Source of the DNA: Parietaria judaica
Taxonomy: Eukaryota > Streptophyta > Magnoliopsida > Rosales > Urticaceae
Direction of reading: 5' to 3'
Assembly: GCA_954871525.1 (NCBI GenBank)
Contig: OX940871.1
Location: forward strand, 26,758,586-26,822,585
Length of the DNA stretch: 64,000 nucleotides
Part shown: positions 10,691 through 23,292 of the stretch, piece after piece
How positions within the stretch are numbered: the stretch's first letter is position 1
How the letters are laid out: each line of letters begins with the position of its first letter
Notes under the pieces: model-generated
Told to the model about the DNA's origin: nothing
Databases searched by the model: none
The model's input: only the letters and a program-made list of their open reading frames with translations
Made by a program: the position numbers and the translations under genes

Positions 10691-12872
10691 TGTAATATAG
10701 GTGTTGCGGAAGAAATTTCGTATATGGTGTTAGAGCTAGGATTCCCAGAAAATAAATACAGAAAAGAAATAGAAGTTTATATTGCTCGAAAATAAAAAAA
10801 CACGAGAGATACACTACTGTATTCCGAGTTTGCAGAGCTCCGAGCTTCAACAATGGCGAATCTACCTCCGACCGAATCTGAAAAATAAGAGAGAGCAGAG
10901 ATGAGAAAGCTAAGGCGCGTTTGACGCTTTCCTTGAAGCAGATTCGGTCCCTCCTGGTGTTGGAATCAACAAGACCGTCTTCTTCCCAGGATACAAAGGC
11001 TATTTGTCGGCTTCTATACACCGTTGAAGTCGACGATGAACTCCGATCTTCGAATCTCTGGTACCCAACCAGTATGAACCAATGGACGAACACGAATGTT
11101 TTAAAGCTTTTTGAAATGTTTTTGATTAGTGTCTATCAGGTTTTGTTGATCTTGCCTTTATAGCCAAAACCCGAGATTAACATATTCATGACAGAAACGT
11201 TGAGAATTCATTCTCTTTTAATGTCTAAAACGTTCGTCCGTTGGTTGTTTCAGGTCATGAAGTTTAAGCATATTAAACGTCTTTAATATGTCAATAAACT
11301 ATCTTAAATTTCATTTAATTGAGAGATTATATTCAACATATGGTGCATGCAAAATACCTGGCTCAGTCGTGAAGAGGATTAAGGCAATCAAAATAAACTC
11401 AAGTTGTACAAATGGACGAGATATCTTAGATGTTGGGAGATATTCGTAATTCATGAAGGACATTTATTTCTGAAGATTTGATTGCCAGATTCGGAATAGA
11501 TAAGGCTATTAGAGGATTTTGTTATCTCATTCAAGGAGTGACGACTGATTGTCTTACTGTTAAAACATCCAAGGTCGTTTTCGAAGAAGAGTGTCATACT
11601 TTTTTCCTTAGAGTTGGATACCAACTTTGCTTGTATAACCATGTATCATTTTTTAATGTTTTAAAATGGAATAAAGTATATTGTTCAGTGCCTCGTAGAG
11701 TAGGTTCTCATAAAGGGGTTCGCGAACTGCATTACTAAATATCGTTTGTTCACTTGTCTTTTACTTTATAAGCGTGTTTGGTAGTCTAGGCTATTTTAGT
11801 GTGTGTTGATATACTTTTCTTAACAAAGTCTCCAACATCATTAAAGTATCTGAATTTAAAAATTTATCCGGCCCAATATCATAAGAAAATCCTTCTAAAA
11901 ACTTACTCAAGCTCAAGCAATTCATGCTTCCGAAGTTTTCAAACACTCCGGACCTTTAAACACCCGACTATTGTTAAGCGTTTGAGTGAGCGTTGGACGA
12001 CCTCTCTTCTTGCTAATCTAAGTCCATATTTGCTTGTCCATGTAGGTACAAAGACTATGGTTGGCCCATTCCATATATCCTAGGGAAGTACGAGAATCAT
12101 AAACCCCTCAACCCTAGTTCACTATAAGTATGCTTCTCGAGGGGTTCACGGTGTTCTAAGAATCTTGAATTCCTTGAACCTCGCTCTGATTAGAGCGTTT
12201 GTCATCTCGCTAAGAACACAAGGAGAGTCTTGCGTGTTAAAATCTTCAGAACATGTTCTTAAAATTTTTGGGACCAGACTTAAATGGGCTCACATGATTT
12301 AAATAAGTTAATGATATTGATTATATAGAATCAATGTGATTAATTAAGTCTGACTTATATGATTAATATTACCCATTAATCACATATTATCCAATACTCT
12401 TATGATAATTAGATAGGGAAACTAACCATTTACAGAATTATACACATTCATGAGTGATTATTTATATACTCCCTAGCTCTAGAATTCGGCCAATAATTTT
12501 TCCAAGATATAAATCGAATTCTCTAGCACTCCGTAAAGTCTTTGTTCGTGTTCAAATCATATTCGAAGAACTAGTATTCTAAGAAGGCAATTTTTGGTTT
12601 TAAAGGCATTTAATTTGTCGATGTGGTGAACTACGTAGAGGATCATGTGTTTGGGCCGCTCATGATCGACGTGGAGTGAAGAAAGGCTACATGCATCATA
12701 TCCCAGACTAAGGCGTGGAGATCTGTTCGTGAAAAAAACCTAGGAAGCGTTCTGTAGAGAATTTATTATCAACAAATAAACTTTTGATTATAGCAATGTT
12801 ATTAAAATTATTAGTTTCTAGGATTCTCTAGAATTTCTGCTTCCGGGGATGATAATTTTCTGAAAAACCCAA
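10690..12872 (+). mobile_element. relics of LTR-retrotransposon LTRs
   Basis: No gene is seen. The right end, ...CTGCTTCCGGGGATGATAAT then GAAAAACCCAACA (ending at 12872), is similar in sequence and spacing to two other ends in the window, at about 40495 and 40886. That suggests a shared family of LTR 3' ends. The left boundary is not defined; a GTGTTAGAGCTAGGATTCCC at 10719 could be one terminus. No primer-binding site follows the 12872 end, so this may be a solo or 3' LTR. Confidence 0.35.
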
Positions 12873-13640
12873 CAGCGGGATCACCATATCCTCTAAAGCG
12901 TAGCTCAGGAACAGTGCACCATCTTCATATTTCCAAAAGCACCGTTGCAAAACTTGCTATCCGAGAATAACTCTCACCCTATATATAAAGGAATTTCACA
13001 ATTTTGGTCTTGATGGGAGCACTGGGTCTGGGTATGACCTAGGTTTAAACAATGGATTGGTTTTATCGCTAATCGACATAGCACAATTAAAACTTACGGT
13101 TACATCTAATGCGAATAAAATAATTATAGATCCGTTTGTTGAGAAACAATTCAGAGAAGTATTAGGATTTAATATTTAAGCTTAAGAGCATAAAAAACTC
13201 TTAATGTTCTATACTTAAACAAAGGGATGAAAAGCAAGCAAAGTAGATTACGAAAACAACTTGGGGACAGAGAGCAAAGCTCGAACTGATAGATCTGTTT
13301 GTTGAGAAATAATTTAGAGTATTGGAATTTAATAATGTGTAGATGAGGGAAATGCCCGTTTATGACTCAATGTTTAAAAGTCCATTTTTAATTATGGTAA
13401 TCATAACCACTAACAAATTGAAATATGGACTAATATGCCCTTCTAATTAAGTCAAGTTTTATTTTAATTCATTTTTAATTAAAATATAAAATATTATTTT
13501 CCTTAAATGTAGCAAACTAAATAAATTAAAATTTATCCTTCCTATATTTTAACGATTAAACAATATTTTTCGAATTAATCTTTCCTATTTTAACGTATGT
13601 AACCAATGCTTATTTTGATTTTTTTGCCCTTATTAATTGA
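12873..13640. other. non-coding stretch with a short direct repeat
   Basis: Two copies of a roughly 45-base sequence containing TTTGTTGAGAAA and GGATTTAAT / GGAATTTAAT lie at about 13128-13175 and 13302-13345. No gene is recognised. Confidence 0.4.
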
Positions 13641-13649
13641 AGTGTGCTT

Positions 13650-13815
13650 CACAACTGGGGAGAACTCTGACTGAAGCGTGCTTCACAAATATTTTATTGA
13701 AGTCAATTTCCTCTCTTTCTGTAAAGCCCTTTGCAGCCAGCATTGCTTTGAAGCGAGCAGGTTCACTCTTAGAGCTTTCCTTCTTTATCTTGTAGATCCA
13801 TTTGCTACCAACTAT
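13650..13815 (-). pseudogene. copia reverse-transcriptase fragment
   Basis: On the minus strand this encodes about 55 residues of the start of a copia RT: VGSKWIYKIKK, EPARFKAMLAAKGFT, EREEIDFNKIF. At its far end a stretch around TGTGAAGCACxCTTCA is duplicated, breaking the frame. The fragment ends exactly where the LTR at 13817 begins. The rest of RT is not found beyond that LTR, so it is not a simple insertion into one copia copy. Confidence 0.7.
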
Positions 13816-13816
13816 C

Positions 13817-16523
13817 TGTTGGGAATTTGATTACGTTTCTCGATAATATTATCACGATTTATGCGATCGAACCATCCGGGTAATATTTAAAAAATTTAAA
13901 GCAGAAAATTTGTTATTCGTACAACGGTCCGAACATCGGATAATAACCAAAATAAAGAATAGATAAATTATTACTAATTTAACTTTTAATAAATTCATTA
14001 GTAATAATCTAGTCTATAGGAAATAAATAAACTGTAAATAAGGATTTGCATTTATTGACCCAATGTATAAGGCCATACCTCAGGTGATGATGATTTCGGC
14101 TGCTCATTCAGAAATGGGGAAGGCTTCGCCGATGCTGAGGGAAGCACCCACGGTCTTCCGGAATATTCTCTTGGACTCCTCGTACCAAAGCGTGGGCTTT
14201 GCTGGCAGGACTTCGTCGCAAAAGTTTAACTAAATGTTCTTTTAAAGCATTCGGAGAACAACGTCTCACGAAGCCAAACCAGAAAATAAGATATCAGAGG
14301 CTAAGAAATTCGCAGACTCTAGAGAGAGATCAAATTCTTGCTACGGGGAGAGGTAGGTGAAATTTGTAGAATGAGCCTTGTATTTGCAAGCTCAAGGAAA
14401 AAAAATTATGGAAGTTTCCTTCCTTGATTTCGAATTCTATAATGGGAAAATATAATTAATTACTCCAAACCAATGGCCAAGATTGAATAACCAAAGATCC
14501 AATGGTTCTAATAAATTAGGAATAAAACCAAATAAGAAAACCATGAATAAATCAATTACCTATCCACTTTCTTATATAATAGAATTCGAATTTCCTATGT
14601 ACCAACATGGAAAATTCGTAATCAATAAGCTTGATCCAATGTTTGGAATTAATTCCATAACCAACCTAATGGACTGTATTGATTTAGGACAAAGTCGACT
14701 CTCCAAACTTGATTACCAAGCAATAGAATTCGAGCTCCTTTTATATTTAAATCAAATTTTTCATTCCATATATATATGTTAATTAATTTCTAATTCAATG
14801 GTCAAGATTGAATTCTAAACTAATCAAATGGATATAATTAATTAAGCAATTTTGAAATCCATGCTTGGTCACCAAGTCATTTTTGAACTAGGGTTTTCAA
14901 ATCAATTATCATAATCCAACAGTTAAGATTAAACTTGACCTTTATAATGAACCAAATTACTTGCAAGGTTTTTTTACTAAAACCTAAATAGGTATTTATG
15001 CCGCATATGTGGAAAGTCCTAATCCAAGTAAACTCGTGTAATCCCAACTCACACATTTGCTTGGGCCGCATTATTTTTACACATTCATATATACCAAATA
15101 TATATTTTATTTAAATAATATGAATATAGTAATTATTAATTAATTATTAATAAGAATATTAATAATTAAATCCAAATAATTAAATATGTGATTAAATTTC
15201 ACATATCTTTGAGAAAGATCGTAAACTTAGAAATTCTCTGAATCACAAACTGTACGTCAAAATGACTTAGTTCCAAAAGAAAAGTCTCTTAGAATTTAAT
15301 TTCCAACAACTTTCCAGTTGATGAAAAATCCAAATTCAACTTTAGTTTATTAGTTAAATTTCCAGCACTAAATTTTGGTACTTTTGCCACGTCAAGAATA
15401 AAACTTCCAAAACCTGGATCAGACTTTAGTTTTAAAAATCCTGAAAAAATGGTTAAACATATCGAATGTTTAAATCACGTACGTATCATATGTTCCGGAT
15501 CTATCCTGGGGACCATTGACCCGTATCACTAAAGTTCCAACAAACTACTAGTGATTCGTAAAACCTCGGTGTTATTCCACTATGTACCCGAGGCTGTACT
15601 CTCTAGTGATACGGTATATGTTATTCCATTTATAGTAAGTTGTTCATTGATACAATCAAATTCGGGTTCGTAATCTTTCACTTGATGATCCACACACGAG
15701 CAGACACTTTTTGTCGTTTCGCCTCTCACTGCAATTTCATCCTCAAGTTAGTTAGTAATATTGTGAGTAACCCACTAATGGTTTTGATTCATAAGTTGCG
15801 CACGGGTAACTCTCACTTTTCACCACTAAGAATCAAGGGAATCATCTTGACAATTAAGAGAGCTATGTGATGTCTGTTTCTATGACCAAGCTACCTATAT
15901 TTGTTGACTATCATGTTCCCAAAATAGCTTCATTGGGAACAATAAATGTGTTCTTTAACAGTTAAATCAAAGAACAATCAAGTTAATAGTCCATACTCGA
16001 GGTCTCTCAGGACTTAGATCGAATATCTATTTGATCATTTACTAATGACTCAACTCTAAGTAGTCAATGACAGTCTTATATGACAACTTCCAGAGTTTAA
16101 GTCATTTCCAGTCCAGTATGAAACCACGTCATACTTAATGCACTTCTGGTGAGTGTGACACACACACACACACTTCATCCAAAATAGGATTAAATTACTT
16201 AGTCACATTAATGACTTTATCCGATTAATGAGCTCCCATTCGAATAATTAAGTCATAGACATTTTAAGTTCATTTCTTATGATTATTAATTATTACTTTC
16301 ATTGACTTATGAAAATAATAACATAATTGCATCATTTATGAACTATGGAACAAACATTTTATTTTACTCTACCAGAAATTATAATAAGATTAACATAATA
16401 TAGTTAGTTAGATACCCTTTCCTGATCTTAATCTTTGAAGTGTGTATCATTTGAGGACCGGGATTGAGCTTCGACTCAATCCTTGGCTGGCTCGGGAAGT
16501 CAACGGAAGCTCAATGGCCAACA
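13817..16523 (-). mobile_element. 2.7-kb LTR (solo LTR), minus strand, same family as 25211-27969
   Basis: The minus strand matches the LTR at 25211-27969 over most of its length. For example, the segment around TTTCTGGTAGAGTAAAAT and the region before the R start, GGCTCATTCTAC, are shared. It is bounded by TGTTGG at 13817 and CCAACA at 16523, the same termini as the other copy. The first 120 bases or so (minus-strand sense) differ from that copy. The TATA box seen there (TATAAATA) has become TGCAAATA here, so this promoter is probably dead. The flanking bases (CTATC and ATTAC) do not form a target-site duplication. No primer site or internal region follows, consistent with a solo LTR or a recombinant end. 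Confidence 0.75.
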
Positions 16524-18478
16524 ATTACAAATATTTGTTTAATTGTAATGATTGATTCGATGACACCGTTAGTTCCCTATTGTTTTTCATTATTTTCTCA
16601 TGTGAACTTTCACTTAGTTATCGTAAGAATCAATATTATTTATAGGAATTTCTAAATGAAAATAGAAAGTAATAAATTGAAAGAATATTTTACATTGTTA
16701 TTATAGATACTATTCAGTTATAAATTACAAAAAATTTGTTTACTATTGAAAAGATCAACTACAAATAAAACCGTATTTGGTTGAATATCGGGTTAACTTC
16801 TGGCTCTTGTAAAATATTTGGTACTTGTGCTGCAGAGATTTGATACTTTAGCTGATTAAGAATAAACATTAGGAATACACCACTTACACTTAGCTAATCA
16901 TTTGGTATCTTTGTCGATGAAAATTAATATTAAGAATATGCTGCTTAGAATTCGCTAAAATATCGGTATTTTTATTGTATAAAACAAAATTTTAAAATAT
17001 GTCCTACACTTGACCAAATATTAATTATTTGTGCCGTCGAAAATTATATAGAGATCTATTCATTTAAACTTTTGAAGTACCATGTAGTTGAAATTATGTT
17101 CGCCTTAATTATATTGTTATTGTTTGATTTTGGGTTAAGACGAACATAATAAATATATATTTAAAATTATTAAAAAAAATATTGAAATCCAACTTGATGT
17201 TTAAATAGTAACATTACTATTTATTTTATTATTTTGAAAATGTATTACTGTTTAATTGATTTATTTATTGTTCAAGTCATATTTCGAAAGGTGTTTAGAG
17301 GAAGTTTAACTACGTTTATGAGAATCCAGAATACTCAAACTTGAGTCTTATTATAAAATCAATGTTTTTTTCATCTATGATATGGGCTTTATAAAATGAG
17401 ATTGAGAGTTGGGCCGGGCCTTGATTTACCTTATGGGCTTTATAAAATTAACTTACTGTTCTTGAAATATATTTTAATAATTAGTGTTTACTTTTTAGTA
17501 GTACGTTAAAATTAATCAATAAAGGGTTCAATCCCTCACCAATAATAACAGAGTACCATGCATGTCGATTACAGAAGAGTAGATATTCGTATACTGTGTT
17601 GTGTTCCATCTTTTTTAGTTGTTTTTATTAATTTTGTGTAGATCAAATTTCAGAACAACTTTACTTTTTAATCGTGTTTTGAGGATAACATTAAATATGC
17701 TCTATTTTGTAATAGCGTCATTCATTTTAATATAAAACATCATAAGATCGTAATATCATAATAAAGATTAAAACCATTTCGTACTTAATTGAAGTAATTG
17801 AAAATATAAAAATTAATAAAAACATTTTTTTTTTCTACTTAATAAAGTAATCTTGAAAACGATAATCACCGATTTATCGTGGGGCTCACTCTTACATTAT
17901 ATATATTAATATAATATTGTATTATATTATACTAAGTGTATTTCTCTTAGAAATATAAATTTAGAATTCATCTCTTCTGTCAATAAACTTTAACAATCAA
18001 GATCATATTAATTAAGCCACGCCACGCGCATCAATTGGGCGTCGTTTGGAAACCGCGGGCATCCACGGAGCTACATGGACCTGTGCGTCGAGGGTGGATG
18101 CCGACAGGTCGCCTCGAGCACCCACAAGTCGCCTCGAGCGTCCGAATACGTCCCTGACCGTCTCTATGCGTTCTGGGCGCTTCCAATAGCTTAACGACGC
18201 TTATGGGCGTCGTATGGGCGTTATTTGGCGTCTCCTAGATGTATTAGTTTGAAAAATGGGCCTCTAGGGCATGTTTTTTGGACTAGGCCTTTACTTTTTT
18301 AGGCTCTAGAAAATATCCATAACAGAGAGAATAAAAGGCAAAATTTTCTGTAGAACGATAAAAATTATTATGGAATGTATTTCTTAACTTTTAAGTTTAT
18401 AGAAATACATTAATTACCACTTTCTCAATTTCTTTTAGGAAACATTTTTCTTTGTTCCTATGTAACGGTCATATAGTA
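16524..18478. other. AT-rich stretch with a repeat array and a GC-rich patch
   Basis: No gene is recognised. It contains a three-unit array of a roughly 60-base repeat (about 16845-17040) and an isolated GC-rich patch at about 18015-18240, both listed separately as observations. Confidence 0.5.
16845..17040. repeat. ~60-bp tandem repeat, three diverged units (locus 1)
   Basis: Units share a frame like ATTTGGTATxTTT..GAT..AAATAAxATTAAGAATATGCxGCTTACACTT.. in degenerate form. The same array with similar flanks occurs at 23745-23925, and a weaker match is near 46570-46690. The units are clearly diverged, so this is an old dispersed repeat. Confidence 0.55.
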
Positions 18479-19185
18479 CAGCCTCTATAAATTAATACTC
18501 GATAAATTAATAGTCGCAGTCAAATAATATCTTTGTCTGGTCCCGACTCGGGCCTAACTAGCTAAATTAAAAATTCGCTGAATTTATAAGATAATAATTT
18601 TTTAGAAAGTATATATGGGTCCCAAGTGATATATAAATTAATAATTCAATATAAAAAATTACATAAATCATTATAAAATAACTAAAAATAAAATATAACA
18701 TAAATAACTATGATATCACATAAAATAAAAAGATCATTACATTACTAACCATGTAGTCTTCTTAAAATATGATTCTATAGTAATTATTATCGCTTTAATT
18801 ATCACGATTCTAAGAAGGTATTATAATTCCTCTTTAATATTTCTGACATTGATATTCTAATAAAATCTTTTTAAATCATAATAGTCTCTCTTGATATGCT
18901 TAAAATTGATTCTTTAATATTCATTGATTTAATAAATTGAAATAATTTTTTGTTAGTAAATATATTTATGTAATTATTCTTAATATTGACTCTTTGATAT
19001 TCATTGATATAATAAATTGAAATAACTTTTTGTTAGTAAAGATATTTATATGATTATTGCTGATTAATTATTTTTTCTTTGTTAATATATAATTAATAAA
19101 TTATTAATTTATATATTAATTAATAATTCGATAAGATAATATTTTTTGCCGGTCCCAACAATATTAATTTATAGAGATTCTACTC
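18479..19185 (+). mobile_element. Emigrant-like (pogo/Tc1-mariner) non-autonomous element, copy 1
   Basis: It begins CAG-CCTCTATAAATTAATA (the copy at 51680 shows a 5-base deletion here) and ends TATTAATTTATAGAGATTCTACTC. It is flanked by TA on both sides (18477-18478 and 19186-19187), the target duplication of Tc1/mariner transposons. The termini resemble those of the Arabidopsis Emigrant MITE. Length is 707 bp with no coding capacity seen. It matches 51680-52338 along most of its length. Confidence 0.8.
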
Positions 19186-20951
19186 TAATTTGACCAATAT
19201 GCTCTCTAGTGTAGTACTGTACAAAACAATTAAGCGTAATAGTTGGAATAGCTTTATGCTCTGAATTCTCAACAACAACAATGAAACCCTAATTAAAAAC
19301 TATTGGGTTAGCTTAAAAACAGTCATTAGGGGTCATAAACTTGAGCCATTTATTGGCACATGCTTGTAATTTGGGCTCTTATTGAGTTTCTAGGCTTAAT
19401 TTATATTATTGTACAGAAAAATATTTATTAACAAGTTAGTTAAAAATATATTTAATAGTCATAAGCTTGATATCCAATTGACAACACCTTTCTAACAAAT
19501 TAAACGGATATAACGGGTCTTTTCATATTTCTTCATTTCTATAAATAGTACCTTGTACGATAGAAATTCACAAAAGGTTAGTAAAATAATTGTGCAAAAT
19601 AAATATACCGAGATTTCCACGACGGTTGTAAAAATCGTTAGCAGCACTAGTTTGTCACGGTCAACTTACAGATTGAACGAAATATTATATAATAAGATAA
19701 AAGAGAGCATATGAAACTTTGTTCATCACAGTTGATTTATTTGTTTTTCTGACTTTAATTGACTGTTAAAAACTAGTTTGTTCATCTGCCAACAACTTGT
19801 ACATTGATGGTAGGAGTAGGAGTATTAGAAATAAATTTCAAATTTTATTGAATCAAATACGTTATAAAAAGTAAATACATAAAGCATTAAAAAAGTTAAT
19901 AATATTCCATGAAGAGATGTATGAATAAACCCTATTTATTATTCTTTTTCATACAATTGAAATTTTTGAAACAATAGTGTTATTCTTTTCTTGTTTCTCT
20001 TACACTTGAAATGGTTTTTCATTAATTTTATACATGATGTGATATATATCTAATGTATAATTATATAAAGCCAGCATCTAATTTACCTCTAGAAAGAAAA
20101 ATAATCATTTTTTTAAATTTTTTGACTTCTAAATGTATATATTTTTTAAATTTTCACTAGCATAATTTAATTTACCTCTCTAATTTTTTTAAATCCCGAA
20201 ATCAATGTATTGTATCAGCTGCTCGCAATTGAAGCTAGCGTTTAGGATCAAATGAATATTTACGTTTAATGTATAATGAATAAACAACTCATATAGCATA
20301 TATACACATTGTTACAAAATTTAATGGAGTCAATGTTTTTGACGTTGATGAAGCACATACAAACATCCATAGCAAAACACTCAAACTTGTTATAAAAAAT
20401 TGTCCATCCCACAAAACTGTCTAACTTGATAGGAAAAACTGTCAAATTTATGTAAAAAAATGTCTAAAAGGTATTTTAGGCAAAAAAATGACAAATACAA
20501 GTTTGGGAATAGTTTTTCAGAAACATTAAATCGGAGAACAAAACGGACAGAACTTGCATTTTGAGGGTCATTTTTTCAAGTTTCCATATATATATATGGC
20601 CCGATGGTCAGGCGAGTTGGGCGACCACCCAAGACCCCCAATATTTAAGGAACCCATATCATATAACTTCAAGATTAAAAAAAAAAAGACCGAATTAGAA
20701 GAAACTTATTAGATAAAAGATGTCTCCTTATCGGTGTTGTAAGTAATGCAACTTAAATCCCAATAGACAATAGCCCACTAATCTTTGTCGTTGAAATTTA
20801 AATGGAAACTAGGGACTTATCCCTTCCTCTTGAAGAAAGTGACAATGCATATTTTTTTCAATATATGATTGTTAAAAAATTAAAAAATTCCTCCTTTTTG
20901 CTTTTCGCCCAAGGGGTATATATATATTTATATTGTGATACATTTACCCTG

Positions 20952-20990
<39 letters not shown>

Positions 20991-22398
20991 CCGGATGATA
21001 CTGATTTTATTATAATCAAACTCAGAAAGAGAAAATTATAATTCGCTAAAACATAAAAATATGGAAACGTTAAACTCTATTTCTAAAAATAATTTTGTTC
21101 AAAGTCGGTTTTTTTCCTCCTTCACTTTAATCATACGTAGCTCGAATTTACTTGAAATCGAGATCTAACGGCTTAGATTTAGGATCTTAAAATACATCTT
21201 ACTTTTTGTTAATTCCATAATAAAGACTTGTGGATCCATATTTGTATGGTAAAAGATATAATAATGTCCGAATTCCGGAGTCCCAGCTTGCTTACATTTA
21301 CAAGATTATAAATACATCTCACCTTGCAAATAGGTCAAGGAACATGGAAAGAATTTGATGTTCCAAGATATAGTACTAGATCCGAGTCCTCTACCTGCCC
21401 CTTTAAATTTGGTTCTCTGCCAAAATCCAATCCAACCAACCAACCACCCATTTTATTGTCTCTATTTTCACATACATATACATATATACAGTGTCACGCC
21501 ATTTAAATATACCATGCAAAACAAAAAATCAAACATAGAATTTTATTAAATCTTGTATATCCTTATCTTCATTTATAGTCTCTTCAACCCTACCTTCGGA
21601 TCACCTCTACAACAATGTCTTAGTGTTACTTTGTTGTTTTTTTCTCCATTATTAATGCAAAGCCAAAAAATGGTGATTGAAAATTGCCCATCTTTGGAAC
21701 CTTCTTGACTATGGTCATGAGAATATTCTTGCCGAGACCCACATGTAAAATTTGAAAAATCTTATCTTCACCTTTGTGATAAACCTAAGAAGATAAAATA
21801 ATAAAATGCATGCTTTAGGTTTTTTTCAAATTCTAAAATATGGTTACGGCGAGAGGCAGAACTATGATTTTTTTTACATAGGAAAAAGTGATCCGGTTTA
21901 AATGAAAATAAAAATTATTTAAAATTCGTAGGGTCGTAATACTCTTTCGAAATTTTGAGGGTGGTTTTAACCCCTCCATCTTATGTTGTACAAAATTATT
22001 TATCGTCATTATATGAAATTTTCATGAGTTATCAATAACTTATAATTTTGTATATTCATGAAAAATCCACTATATCTCTTCACAACTTTTATATTTATAA
22101 ATTTTTTAAAGTATGCCTCACAACTAGAGAAATTTGAGTAAAACTAGTAAAATACCCACGACTCTTTAACTAAAGCCTAACAAATCAAAGAAGATATATA
22201 TTATTGGGTAGAGCATGTTTCTTCTTCTTCAATGTTTGCTACAAGTGGGATATTTCTTCATTTTTTGTGTGTGAAAGTGGTGGAAGAAAAACAAATAGCA
22301 TATGGATCGGTAGTGAATAATTTTATCTTATCAAAAAAGGGTTATAATGATATGAAAGTTATCCCACAAAAGGGAAAAAAGGAAGCAGCAGGGATGGG

Positions 22399-22457
<59 letters not shown>

Positions 22458-22829
22458 AGAGATCTAGTGTGTGCGTGTGTCAGAGAGATGATATACAATA
22501 CATATACAATGCACTTGATGAGGAAGAGAGTCATTGCATTTCATGAGTTAATGAAAATGGCGAAAGGGGGACTACTCTCTCTCTCAAAATCCGAGGCCTC
22601 TTTTACTATGTTGGGACCTTTGTGGGATATCTCACATGGGGTCTCTCACCTCATTATATTTCACTATAGTCTATATATATATATTATGCATGTTAAATTG
22701 ACAAAGTTTATGTATTTATACATATGTAACATAAGTTTCTATCTATGAATAAGTAGAAAAAATATTCAGTTTCTTATTGCATGCCTTGAATAAATACCTG
22801 AAGTTGCATAGTTTCTGTTTTTTTTTTTT
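19186..22829. other. AT-rich intergenic stretch
   Basis: No gene or structured element is recognised. It contains a (TA)n array (20953-20988) and an (AAT)n array (22400-22453). Short open frames here are AT-rich and have no family resemblance. Confidence 0.5.
22400..22453 (+). repeat. (AAT)n microsatellite, about 18 units
   Basis: Uninterrupted AAT units. In one frame they give an artificial poly-asparagine run. Confidence 0.95.
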
Positions 22830-23032
22830 ATTACTTCGTCTCATATATTGTTTTGATTAACGTTAAGTCATTTATATGCATATATTTCGAATGATTACTC
22901 TTTTTTTTTTATGTCAACGTCTCAAATTAACAATAATCAAGCTCAACCATGAAATAAGTTGTTAATTTGTAAGTGTACGTATGTAAATGACTTAACATTA
23001 ACAATTAACAAGGCAGGAAGATGAGACGAAAT
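22830..23032. mobile_element. possible Stowaway-like MITE
   Basis: About 50-base imperfect inverted repeats: ACTTCGTCTCAT and GTTAAGTCATTTA near the left end, and TAAATGACTTAAC and GATGAGACGAA near the right. The size of about 200 bp and the CTTCGTCTCAT terminus resemble Stowaway elements. The expected TA target duplication is not certain. Confidence 0.45.
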
Positions 23033-23052
23033 CAATCAATATATATTTTACA

Positions 23053-23292
23053 ATGGTCTTAGGTATATATTTATCCAACGCTGAAGTTTTTCCTTTTGCG
23101 AGATCAGTCCTCATTGCAGAATGCTATGCTGTTCTCTGGGGTCTTCTCTTCGCTCAAGCTCGGGATTGGAAGATATCGGAGGTGGAATCCAACTATCTAC
23201 GGGCCATGCAACTTGTCAACCGATGCAACTTCCTCAGCCTTCAAAGACCGATCTTAGAGAATATTTTCACGGTAGCCACTGTGACGGGATGA
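23053..23292 (+). pseudogene. RNase H-like domain fragment (RVT_3 type)
   Basis: An 80-codon frame contains AECYAVLWGLLFAQARDWKI and VESNYLRAMQLVN. This matches the RNase H-like domain found at the end of plant LINE-type reverse transcriptases and in stand-alone RNase H-like proteins. The motif is normally VESDS: here the catalytic aspartate position is Asn, and the N-terminal part with the first catalytic Asp is missing. It is therefore a dead fragment. No other LINE sequence is seen beside it. Confidence 0.55.

Noticed and set aside
10391..12083. Short plus-strand open frames at 10391, 10921, 11478 and 11799
   Set aside because: They lie in decayed LTR sequence, have no recognisable domains, and no splice or promoter context ties them together.
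13650..13815. RT fragment as part of the same element as the adjacent 2.7-kb LTR
   Set aside because: In the sister copy the LTR is followed by a primer site and long leader, not RT, so adjacency here is due to rearrangement.
22232..22456. Open frame ending in a long poly-Asn run
   Set aside because: The run is just the (AAT)n microsatellite; the rest resembles nothing and the opposite strand gives an equally artificial poly-Ile frame.
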